Positions 23,914-34,049 of a DNA stretch of 64,000 nucleotides are shown piece by piece. The translations under genes and the position numbers were made by a program. Each line of letters starts with the position of its first letter. Position 1 is the first letter of the stretch. This DNA comes from Orychophragmus violaceus (Eukaryota; Streptophyta; Magnoliopsida; Brassicales; Brassicaceae). The stretch spans positions 55,951,728-56,015,727 of the forward strand of contig CM058236.1 of NCBI GenBank assembly GCA_030180135.1, written 5' to 3'. Under the pieces are notes generated by a model. That model did no database searches. It worked only from the letters and a program-made list of their open reading frames with translations, and had not been told where the DNA came from.

Positions 23914-24870
23914 TGGCAAACCCTTGATTTTTTATTTTTCAAGCCTCTTATTCCGGATGAATGTTATGATAGTGTTGTAAGCAATCTATGTTTTTTCTCT
24001 CGATTTCATTATTTTTTATAGTTTTTTTCTTCTTAGGAATATTTTTATTCTTTGTGTTGCAGTATATCCCGGAAAAGTTCTTCCAAAAATATGTACTTGG
24101 AAAAACGGATGTTAAAGTATGTAAACTCACATATGTTATTTTAAAAAGAAAGTTTCCTATTAAACGAGTTGGTGATAGGCTTACTAAAGGCTGGAGACGT
24201 TTCTTTGAGGCACATAAATTAAAAACAAAATATGACCTTTTGATTTTTTGAGTACCGTGGAAGTTCCGATTTTTATATGGTACATGACTCCGGATCAAAC
24301 TATTGTGAGGGTAAATATGAAAATGTCACAACGGAAAACGGTAAACGGAGAAGCAAGCACGAGTAAGTGCTTTTTTGTTATTTTCCAGACAATTTGTTCT
24401 GTCTTTTGTAATTATTTGACTAATATATGACTATTTTCTGAAGGAACCGAGGAGAAGTTCGTTACGTTAAACGTCACGATCGACAGCATCAAACGAAGCA
24501 GAATTGTAAGTTGTTTCTTTGTATTTTGATTTTAAAATATTGTTACATGATCTTTTTTTTGGTCGAACATATTGTTACATGATCAAAATTATGATTTTGG
24601 AGTATCTTCTTAAGTTTTTTTGTGAATATGCAAACGATTTAGAGACGGTTTCAAAGAAGACCATATCTATGGTCAATGATGCTAGAGGGAAGTGGTCTGT
24701 TGAACTGTTGAACTGACTGTCTATTGTGATAGTAACAGGCGACGTTTACGTTTGAGTAGCACCTTAAGAGAGTTTTTGTTGGCAAACAATGTTAAGGCCA
24801 ACCAAACAATCGCTCTTCAACTGTTCTAGGAAAACGCCACTACTCCTATCCTCAAATCTCTTTGAAGAAT
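23914..24870 (+). pseudogene. REM-type B3 DNA-binding protein gene, decayed
   Basis: A broken first exon (23914-23970) reads FFKPLIPDECYDSV. The second exon (24061-24358) is a B3 domain: YIPEKFFQKYVLGKT, then GDRLTKGWRRFFEAHKL, then LIF. An extra T in a T-run creates TGA at 24249-24251, and the next frame continues EYRGSSDFYMVHDSGSNYC. A third exon (about 24444-24508) reads GTEEKFVTLNVTIDSIKRSR. A fourth (about 24630-24716) has the second B3 domain, KKTISMVNDARGKWSVELL, followed by EFLLANNVKANQTIALQLF-stop-ENATTPILKSL. REM proteins are nuclear B3 transcription factors, often in tandem domains. Frameshifts and TAG make a functional product unlikely. Confidence 0.7.
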
Positions 24871-24879
24871 CATGTTTAA

Positions 24880-25750
24880 CTATCTAAAACTTATGTTATC
24901 TATTTAATTTTGTGTCAAAAACTTATCTTTAATATTTTTCTTTGTTTTGTATAAGTGTTCACTTTATAACAACTTAAATTTGCATCAAATGCATTTTTTT
25001 GGTGACACTAAATCTAGAGAATGTTTTGACCCTTTATTAGTTTTCTTTTTTATTTACAAATGCATGATTTCCAATTTTATGGGAAAATATATTGCATGTG
25101 AAGAATTATAGACAATTAATCTTTATATTTTTGTTTACAATTGATAACTACTTCCATACCAAATGTAATTTTGTTTGTTTATAGAATTTAATACCGATTT
25201 AATATGGAATTTATTTCTTTAATACAAAATATAATTTCACTAAACAAAATATAAAAATCTTTAAGAATTCAAATATGGAAGTACTTACCAATTGTAAAAA
25301 GAAATTAAAAAATTATAATATATCATAATAACAAATGACATATTCTTTCCATTAAAATAGAAGACATTATACTAACTTAGATCTTCTAATATCTAAACTG
25401 TAGTATTTTGGGTATAATGTATGTGGCCGATATTAGTAAGAAAATTCTAAAAAAAATAATTATCTCTAAGAAACCATAATACCATAGTACTATATATATT
25501 GACATCGTCTTCTCATTAGTTTCATATGTATCTCGAGTTGCTAATGGAAGCTAATGGTATATTTGAGAAATCTTTTTTGCATCTTTATTTTTTATTCTAT
25601 ACATTTTGATTTTTGTTTAAAAAGTTATACTATTTACATTAACATATCTAAATTTGTTTCAGCTTATGTAGTACGTTCAATTAATCCTATGAAAATTTTA
25701 CCTATTGTTCTTCTTTCTCCACAAATTGTTTTCGATGGTGATTTCGGTTT
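24880..25750. other. AT-rich sequence, no gene recognised
   Basis: Low-complexity A/T stretches and short ORFs. It may be the degraded upstream part of the Helitron helicase that follows. Confidence 0.4.
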
Positions 25751-25759
25751 GGAATATCA

Positions 25760-26090
25760 AGAAAAAAGAAGATAAATTTCGGGCCTTGATGAAATGTAAT
25801 CAAGTTAATCTTCAAGCAAGACTTCTTCTATATTCACAAATAACCACTAAATTTGTTTGGAATCAAAAAAAGTCTCGAATGGAAACCCTGCATACAAGGT
25901 AAATCGTGCTTATGTGGTTTATCAGTATATGCATAAGAAATTGGAGAGCTATAATACTTACGCTGTCTATTGGATGTAACAAGGGGACCATGTGGCTATT
26001 TGGATCTAAGAACTATTAATAATGTTGTTTATGACACCTTCCGAGATGCATTGTTTGCCCTTCAAAATATTGAAATTCCTAATTTATGTT
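25760..26090 (+). pseudogene. Helitron Rep/helicase fragment
   Basis: The first frame reads KFRALMKCNQVNLQARLLLY, then TTKFVWNQKKSRMETL. After frame changes the sequence continues YLRCLLDVTRGPCGYLDLRT, then INNVVYDTFRDALFALQNI. This is the region before and at the start of the Pif1-type helicase in plant Helitron transposases (TKFVWN, YLR.LL, RGP.....RT.NGV...TFRDAC.ALGLL). Only about 110 codons with several frameshifts. It lies on the + strand, unlike the nearby minus-strand Helitron ends, so it belongs to a different copy. Confidence 0.7.
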
Positions 26091-26329
26091 CAATTATTTT
26101 AATCAGTTATTTAGGTGTTTATTTCAAATAATGGTTGTGTTTCTTTTCAATAATAGAGAATTCATTATTCGTGATTTTTTATTTTTATTCTAAGTTTCAA
26201 TTTTTATAAAATCACGCTTCAATTACAATTTGTACAGTTTCAAATATTTGATTACATGTTTTTCTCATAAATTAAGCTAAACAATCCTCCAAAAATGATT
26301 CACTCTGCACAAGGTGCGGACAAGTCATC

Positions 26330-26620
26330 AAGTAAATATTATTTACTAATTTCATTAGTTAATTTTGAATTAATTAATTTCAAAATAAATAAATTATGGT
26401 TAACCAAATTATCTTAAATATAAATATATTTAAAATAATTTGGTATTTAGTTTAAAAATATATATTTGTAATATTTTCTTTCCAAAAATAAATGACAATA
26501 AATAATTTCCCTTTTATATTATTTAGAATTAAATTTAACAAAGAAATTAATGGCATATATTGTAATTAAATAAAAAATTATAAAAAATTCTTATTTGTGC
26601 TTATGTTTTAATAGTATATA
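26330..26620 (-). mobile_element. Non-autonomous Helitron 5'-terminal segment (copy A)
   Basis: On the minus strand it begins TATATACTATTAAAACATAA, close to the Brassicaceae Helitron start (T)CTATAC(T/A)ATTAAAACATAA. It aligns in order with the two pieces 38243-38434 and 49189-49300. The leading TC is mutated to TA. Its far end is not defined. Confidence 0.55.
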
Positions 26621-26664
26621 CTAGATTCTGATCCGCGCAACATCGTGTGAGATAATGTTTCTTC
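26621..26664 (-). mobile_element. Helitron 3' terminus with degraded hairpin
   Basis: Minus strand ends ...GGATCAGAATCTAG followed by T: a CTAG 3' end next to a T. An imperfect GC-rich stem (CGCGC/GTGTG) lies about 10 nt inside. The element extends to the right on the + strand map; its 5' end was not located and may be near or beyond the tandem array. Confidence 0.55.
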
Positions 26665-28090
26665 TAACAAAATTTTTTTTTAGTAAAATATTTAGTATAG
26701 GTCTATGCATTTATGTCTTAGTGATTGGTTTATATTGGTTCTAGTGAGATACATGTTTTTCAAGTAAAAAAGTTTTGGATCCATATAAAATCGTTAAACT
26801 TGAGTCAGATTTTCGAGTCAGTTCCATCTGGATCCATATTAGTTTGGTCTTAATATTAAAAACCCGTGAATACCAAAAAAAAAAAAATCGAGTCAGCTCG
26901 GGTTCGAGTATTACCAGAACACATGAAAATATTTAAAATCCAAAAAACACTCGAAAGACTAAAAATCCCGTGAAAATATGTGTAAACTATAATAAACTCA
27001 GATATAGAAAATATATCTGAAAATTTGAAAACTAAAAAAATCTAAAATATTAAAATTATACTTGTAAACCCCAAAAATAAATAATGTATCTAATATTTTT
27101 GGGTCAATCGGATACCGTAACAGGTCTCCAGTAGGAACCAAAACCAATCGAGACTCGTTGGTGAATGTAAAGTATTATTTTACCTATCATGTTGAAAAAC
27201 TAAAATATATATATTTTCATTTAAAATGTTATTGTTTGATTTATTAAATCTACAGCAATAATAATATTAGTAAATTTAACAACAAAATTTCAAAAATATG
27301 AATCCTATATTAAAAGTTCATATACTACTAATAATATAGCTCTGAAGCGGGTCAAACCCACCAGTTTGACCGACATACTACGATATGCTTTTGATCAACA
27401 AAATCCGTCTCGCATAACCCGTGAAAGAAAGACATTATAAACGCACAAGTCTCGCATAAATTTGAAGGTTATTCACAAGATCCACAAATATTTTCTAAAC
27501 ACTCGTAAAATTATTTTTATGTCTTTTAATTAGATTTTTAATAATATAAATTAAATATTATTTAAATAAATAACAATTTAAATTATTTTTATTAATATGT
27601 TGCATTATTTAATATTTATAATAATATAGAGAAAACTGTATATAAAATATTCTCTATTATTAATAATAAAAATGGTTTACTTTAATGTGGGAAATTGTTT
27701 TTATTTTAGAAATATATAATTATTTATTTATTTAATATAAAATGCATATGTAAAAATATATTTTTATTTATTAATATCTAAATAAAATTTATGATATTAA
27801 TATTTTAAATATTAACTAATTAAAACTTTATAAAATTGAATACTATTATATTATAGGGTCATTTGCATCAATATTACAAAATGTAGTCAAAATTTATTTC
27901 ATAGCAAGTCAAATTGGTCAATTAGATAACAAGCACCACACCAAACATGTGAACCGTAAAAACTACTCAAATTACCCCTGCTTTTTCTCATGCCTACAAC
28001 TTTTCAGACCTGCAAAAAGTAATATATGCTTTTTAGAATATAAATTACCGATGAAAGTGACATCTGCTTTTTGTTTTTTCGAGCAGAGTA
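26665..28090. other. AT-rich body, probably Helitron-derived
   Basis: No coding sequence recognised; many A/T runs. Confidence 0.35.
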
Positions 28091-28109
28091 GTTGACTACT
28101 TATGATGTA

Positions 28110-29130
28110 CAAAGTCCACTATTTTCAACTATTTTATAATTTACATTATAATACTTTGATAAGATAGTCAACTACTATTTTATAATATACATAGTTAACT
28201 ATTTAGATAAGATAATTTACGTCATTTTAAAAAGTATACGACTATTTCACGTGGATATATTATTGAAAAATAGTTAATATGTTTGACATTCAATTTTAAT
28301 TATAATCGATGATGTATTCGAATAATGAATGTACATAACCAACTACCTTTTCAACTATTTTAGAATTTACAATGGAATATTTTGATAAGATAGACAACTA
28401 CTATTTTATAACGTACAAAGTTAACTATTTAGATAAGATAAATTACATCGTATTTTTAAAATATACGACTATTTCATATGGATAATTTGTTGAAAAGGTA
28501 GTTGGATATGTTTGACATCCAATATTAATTATACTTGATGATGTATTCGAATATTAGATGTACATAACCAACTACTTTTCAACTATTTTATAATTTACGT
28601 TGCAATACTTTGATAAGATACTCAACTACTATTTTATAACGTACATGGTTAACTATTTAGATAAGATAAGTTATATCATATCCTTAAAACTATACGACTA
28701 TTTCGAATACTGGATATACATAGTCAAGTACTTTTCAACTATTTATAATTTATATTATTTTAATAAGATAACCAATTTTATAACGTACAAGATAAGATAA
28801 TTTTGACATCATATCTTTAAAATTATACGACTATTTCATATGGATAAATTGTTTAAAAAATAGTTGAATATGTTGACATCCAATCTTAATTATACATGAT
28901 GATGTATTCGAATAATGGATGTACAATGCCAACGAATTTTTCGACTATTTTATAATTTAAATTAGAATAATTTGATAAGATAATAAACTACTATTTTATA
29001 TCGTAAATAGTTAACTATTTAGAAAAGATAAATTACATCATATCTTCAAAAATATACGACTATTTCATGTGGATAAGTTGTTTAAAAAGTAGTTGGATAT
29101 GTTTGACATCTAATCATAAAATATCCAAGT
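28110..29130. repeat. Tandem array, ~228-bp unit, about five copies
   Basis: The phrase TTTTCAACTATTTTATAATT and its variants starts near 28121, 28350, 28578, 28733 and 28940. Each unit also has GATAAGATA, ACTACTATTTTATAACGTAC, TATACGACTATTTCATATGG and GATGATGTATTCGAATAATG. The third and later units carry deletions. All units are diverged. Confidence 0.8.
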
Positions 29131-29339
29131 AACTAAGAAGATATACTCTATAAAAATAGTTTACTACTACTGTATATTGTGTCATGAAAAAGAAGTTCGA
29201 TGAAAAAAGAGTAAGAAACGCAATGTTTCAGAAAAAGAATGAGAGATATGGTAGGGTCTGCGATTGTGAAAGAGTCAAAAATAAAAAAAAAGGAAGAGAG
29301 AGACATTGTGACAAAAGAAAAGTAAAAATGGTGTATAAA

Positions 29340-29353
29340 ACAGTCATTTTTAC
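29340..29353. repeat. Left target duplication of the retroposon
   Basis: ACAGTCATTTTTAC, repeated exactly at 38071-38084 after a poly(A) tract. Confidence 0.85.
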
Positions 29354-30559
29354 TACCGCCTCACCTCCTTCGCAGCGCGTGCATCCCCAGCGGTCGGCGC
29401 TTCTCGCCACCGCCGGATGAGGAGTAGCCTCAACCTGTCCTTCTCTTCTGTGTTGTTTTTCCGGTGTGTTTTCTCTTCTTTTCTTGTGTATCCGGCAAGC
29501 TTCGACGGTTGTGGCTTTGTCTCTAGCGGAGGTTTTTTTGGAATGGGGTTAAAGGGATGGATCTGGTCTCTCATCAGTCGGATCTGTCTTTACTCCGGCG
29601 GATCTGCTACTCGGCGCAGACGTCGTTTTCAAGTGATTCGTATCATCTCTGGCGTTTTGCGATTGGCTCTGCTCCTCCACCTCACTCCGTGTCTCTCCGT
29701 CTTCGATCCGCGCCTCCGGTAGTATGTCTCTTGTGATTTAATCACTGTGCCGATTTGCTCTTCCCGGGTCATGCTCCTCCCTTGGAGCGTCGTACGAAGG
29801 TGGTGGTAAGTTGGTTTTTACTTTTTTTTCTCCTCCGCCAGAGCTCTTCAACCCTTTCTCCCATGGCTGCCGGTTGTGGATTGGAGCGCGCATCTGAGGT
29901 CGTTCGTGGTGGCGAGTCTGTTGTTATGCGTGGGCTCGAGCACCGGTTAGTTTCGTGGATTTGGCCTTGTTGGGTCTTGGAGATGGTGGTTCTTATACGG
30001 ATTCAGCGAGATGGTGGATCTGGTGCGTCGGTCCTGTGACGTCGTGGTCTGTGGAGGTGCATCTGTGCGGTTGGTCCTCGCCTGTTTTCGATGGTTCTCA
30101 GCCGTGGAGGTTCGCATCCCGTCTTCCTCTATCGGGTTTGAGTCAATGTTCTGATTTGTGTGGGTTATCTTTGGGTTTTCCTTGGTTTTCTGTTGTGTGT
30201 GCGGATAAATAAGGGTCAAAGATGTGCTTTCACTATCTTGGAAAAGTGCCGGTCTTATCTTTTGTCGGGTTTAGGATAGAATTCGGTTATCCCATCCTCT
30301 TGTTTTGACGAATCTTTACATTAGTATCCTCTCACCGCCCTTTAGTTTAGTAGAATAACAGGTTTTCTCCCTTGGTCTTTCGTAATCTGTTCTTGTCAGG
30401 TAAGCCTCTACTGAGGATGCAAAGTTCTAGATTTTGACCCTTTCGGAAGAAGATTAGGTGGGTAGGATTTAGATTCTCGTCATTTGCTTATTAAGTCATG
30501 GGTAATCATTTTGTTTTGGTCTCGTTCGTTGTGTTCTCTCTATCTTCCGATCTCCCCAT

Positions 30560-30564
30560 TTACG
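30560..30564. repeat. Target duplication TTACG, left of Copia3
   Basis: TTACG is repeated at 37817-37821. Confidence 0.9.
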
Positions 30565-31248
30565 TGTTGGAATTGTGTCCAGTAATCTCGGTACTGTCTC
30601 TAGAAAGTAAGAGTATGTCAAAGATCAGACATAAGTCATATAATACTGGGGGTCATGATGGCTTGCTAGAGTCCGCTCATGATCTATAAGTCTTGGACTT
30701 ATTGCCTTTATTATATGATCCCATATGGGTCACACGCCTAAGCTAACAGGAAATCGTGTAGGAACGGTTTAGCAGGAGTATGGTAAAAGTGCTAGGCATT
30801 TACTATACTTAGAGAGAATAAGAGGGTTTAGCCATTGTGCATCGATCGATGCATAAGGTGCAACGACCGATGCAATGCGCAAACACCGACGAGTTAATTG
30901 GTATTTGGGCCAAATGGCCCAAACGGAACAGGACGAGTTTTGTGTCATAAAACTCGAGTTTCAGACTGATTAACCCCAACACTTGAGCCGTCATCTCTCT
31001 CTCTCTCCCTGCGCCGGTTTCTCCAAGTGGCCTAGCAGCCTGCTTCCTGATTGGTGTGCGTGTGTGAACCTCTGGAGGAGTTATCACTCGGTGGCTCTCT
31101 GATCTCTGACCTGTTCTTCCTTTCCGCTGCACAAAACAGGTAAAAGGTGAGATCTACTTATGTTTCTATTCAAGAGAACCTAGATCTGGCATGTTTAGGA
31201 TCAAGTAATCTGATGAATTGAATCAGGATTAACACCTGAGATCCTACA
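30565..31248 (+). repeat. Copia3 5' LTR
   Basis: TGTTGGAATTGTGTCC...ATCCTACA, 684 bp. Palindrome pair at 30839/30860. Confidence 0.93.
30839..30873. promoter_or_regulatory. Paired palindromes in Copia3 5' LTR
   Basis: GCATCGATCGATGC (30839) and GCAACGACCGATGC (30860), starts 21 bp apart, 274 nt from the LTR start. Repeated in the 3' LTR at about 37407/37428. Confidence 0.65.
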
Positions 31249-31249
31249 G

Positions 31250-31260
31250 TGGTATCAGAG
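31250..31260 (+). other. Copia3 primer-binding site
   Basis: TGGTATCAGAG one base after the LTR, complementary to initiator tRNA-Met. Confidence 0.88.
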
Positions 31261-31438
31261 CCATTGGTTCTGGTTCTTCTTGTTTAGATTCTTGTTTAGG
31301 ATTGTTTAAAGAGGTGTTTTTGAATCAATCTACTGATAAGATTAAAACACTTAAGAAACAAGAATTGAATCCTAAACAAACAGTTGTAAAATCGCATGAC
31401 CAAGCTATATTGATTTGGTATGCGATCGAAACTGATTT

Positions 31439-31664
31439 TGCATCGACTGAGATCGCATTGCATCGATCGATGCAATGCAAGGATCGATCGTTGCAGTCGG
31501 GAGAGATTGACTGCGATCGCACGGATCGATCAAACGATCGCGTGGATCTCGCGAGAATCTCTCGGCCAAACCTGATAACCGTTCGTGCACGCGTGAGAGC
31601 ATCGATCGATGCAGGATCGATGAACGATCGTTGCAGGATCGATGCTGAGGGCATCGATCGATGC
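31439..31664. promoter_or_regulatory. Copia3 leader palindrome cluster
   Basis: CGATCG-type sites start at about 31439 (degenerate), 31460, 31481, 31510, 31531, 31599, 31621 and 31651. Successive pairs are 21 or 22 bp apart (31439/31460/31481, 31510/31531, 31599/31621). The type form is GCATCGATCGATGC. It lies between the primer-binding site and gag. Confidence 0.65.
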
Positions 31665-31689
31665 GGTTATGGTTTTGGCTCGGTTTAAT

Positions 31690-32776
31690 TTAATTAAAAT
31701 TAATCGTCTCGGTTTAATAAACAGATTTAATAATTTTATTAAGTCTGGTTAAACCAAGATAAGAAATCCAATGTCGAAAGAATTATTGGATTTAGTGCCT
31801 AAACCAGGATTTTCTAATTTGATTTGGTTGGACCAAATAAATTGAGAAAATCCGGTTTAGTAAATAACCGGTTGACAATTGTGGTCATCGTAGTAATTAA
31901 TTTTGGTTAAGACCAATTTTAATGAACCAGACCGGTTATGTCATTTAATTGGACAATTGGGTTATGTCTTGGACATGGACCAATTCTTGGGCCTCGGGCC
32001 AAGAAGTTAAAACAGTTGGGCCAATTATTTGAGTCTTTCTTCAGATTAATTTAAAATTTATTTTATAAAGTTATAAAGTCGATTTTAAATTAAAGTTTCC
32101 GATATTTTGAAATTAGAAAGTTTCTTATTTTCTAGATTTGCATGATTCGGATTTTAAGAAATTTCTAAAATAGAAAGTTTCCAATTTTAGAAAGTTTCCT
32201 AAAATAGTAGGTTTCCTAAAATAGAAAGTTTCCCGAAATAGTAATCTTCTATTTTGGGAATGATTTTAAATAAACCTACAAACCTCAAATAATATCAAGC
32301 GTTGGATGTCTTGTCCAGGCTATGTCAGCTGTCAAAGCCCATTCAATTGCATTCATGGCCTTACAGTGTGAGGATGTCTGCTTTTGCGTGGGTAAGACAG
32401 TTTGTGATTCATAAATGTCATTGGGAGTCCCAGACATTAATGATTACATGACTGTATAGGCTGGTTTTCTTGACTAGGCCATCGGGAGTCCCGGGCCTTG
32501 AGACATCAGAGTGGATTGGGCCTCGGGCCCAGATTCACAACCAAGAATTATATCACGGATATAATTAGCCGATATAGGGCTTACCGATATAAGCTAAGGT
32601 TGGGTGACGGCCAGTGGCCCACTTTGATCTTAGTTATATGTGGATCTTGGAATCATTATATTCTATTGAGGGTAACTTAGGTTATTGAATATAATGCGTG
32701 ATTAATCATATTAATTTTAATACGAGATTAATCATATTGAACATATTAACTAAAATCCTTTTATCTTAATTTCAGT
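31690..32776 (+). other. Copia3 leader upstream of gag
   Basis: Untranslated; contains repeated TAGAAAGTTTCC-like units near 32115-32240 and no recognised gene. Confidence 0.5.
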
Positions 32777-32777
32777 T

Positions 32778-33797
32778 ATGACTAGCACAAACAATCAAAA
32801 CACTTTCTCGATCCGGTCTATCCTTGGGATGGACAAGCTGAACGGATCAAATTTCTTGACTTGGTCGCGGAACCTGAGACTAGTTCTCAGACAGGAGAGA
32901 AAGGACTATGTTCTTGAGAGAGCTCTCCCCGTGAGGATCGGGTCCAATGCTTCTCATGCAGTATATGATGCTTGGAATAAGCATTATAATGATGCGGTAG
33001 ATGTGCGTGGTCTGATATTGGCTACCATGGACTCAGACTTGCAGAAGCAATATGAGAACATGGAGTCGCCAATAGAGATGATCAGCAGCCTGAAATTGAA
33101 ATTTCAGGAGCAGATAAGAGTGGAGAGATACCAGTTGGTTAAATCTCTCACTAGCTGCAAGCTACCAAATGATCATCCAGTAAGTCCTCATGTCAGTAAA
33201 ATGATGGGTTACATTGATAACCTGAGGAAACTGGATTATCCAGTTAGCCAGGAATTGGCAACTGAGATCATTCTGCAGTCACTGCCGTCAAACTATGATA
33301 AGTTCGTAAGGAACTATATCAAGAAAGGCTTAACGAAGACGCTGACTGAACTGCATGATATGCTCAAGACAGTTGAGCCAAACGTGAAGAGTACCCTGTT
33401 CAATCTCATGAATGAGAAGGGTAGGTTTACTAAACCTAATGCTGACAAGGGTGAAGACAAAGTTGTCCAGATTTTGAATCATGGCAAGCGTGTGTCTTCT
33501 GAGCCCGAGTCAGATACCTCTTACGTTGGTAAGTGCTGCTACTGTAAGGAGACAGGGCATTGGAAGAGAGATTGCATTAAATTCATGGAAGATAATGAGG
33601 AGTTAAAGTCGATGTATGCGACTACTTCCTCAGGTATTCATGTTATTACTTCAAGTTCTACCTTAATGGTATTGGATACTGATTGTGGCACTGATATTTG
33701 TGATAATATGCAGAGCTTAAGCAACAGTAGAACGTTGAAGGAAGGGCAAGTGAAACTACATGTCTGGAAGGAGCTAGGGATGCTGCCTCAGTCGTAG
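32778..33797 (+). CDS. gag: Copia3 Gag with CCHC knuckle and protease stub
   Basis: 339 codons from ATG. Gag region motifs: DKLNGSNFLTWSRNLRLVL, NMESPIEMISSLKLKFQE, MMGYIDNLRKLDYPVS, LQSLPSNYDKFVRNYIKKGL. CCHC knuckle CCYCKETGHWKRDC. It runs into a protease start reading VLDTDCGTDIC, where the catalytic DTG has become DTD, and stops soon after at LHVWKELGMLPQS. The Gag part is intact and could assemble and bind RNA. Its own protease is inactive by motif, so maturation would need a helper element such as Copia2. Confidence 0.88.
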   Translation: MTSTNNQNTFSIRSILGMDKLNGSNFLTWSRNLRLVLRQERKDYVLERALPVRIGSNASHAVYDAWNKHYNDAVDVRGLILATMDSDLQKQYENMESPIEMISSLKLKFQEQIRVERYQLVKSLTSCKLPNDHPVSPHVSKMMGYIDNLRKLDYPVSQELATEIILQSLPSNYDKFVRNYIKKGLTKTLTELHDMLKTVEPNVKSTLFNLMNEKGRFTKPNADKGEDKVVQILNHGKRVSSEPESDTSYVGKCCYCKETGHWKRDCIKFMEDNEELKSMYATTSSGIHVITSSSTLMVLDTDCGTDICDNMQSLSNSRTLKEGQVKLHVWKELGMLPQS

Positions 33798-34049
33798 GGT
33801 TTTTCACTTATAGATCCCTTTGAGGCTTGGCTTTGTATTAAGTAATTGCTACAATGTACCTGCTTTAAGCAGAGTTGTCTTTCATTTTCTTGTAAGAATT
33901 TGAATGTTTTTCATTTTGATAAAAGACAAGTTTTGTTCTTTTGATCTTAATGAAATATTAATTGTAGCACCCTATTCATGGAATGGGTTTTATATCTTAA
34001 ACCAAAGAGTGCCTAACTGTAACATAAATACCGAATTGGTTTAAATCTG

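Noticed and set aside
29184..30219. Overlapping ORFs on both strands in the GC-rich part of the retroposon
   Set aside because: No domain or consistent codon pattern; open frames follow from high GC content.
30809..31132. 107-codon ORF on the minus strand of Copia3 LTR, repeated identically at 37377-37700
   Set aside because: It is identical only because the two LTRs are identical. No domain, and antisense to the element.
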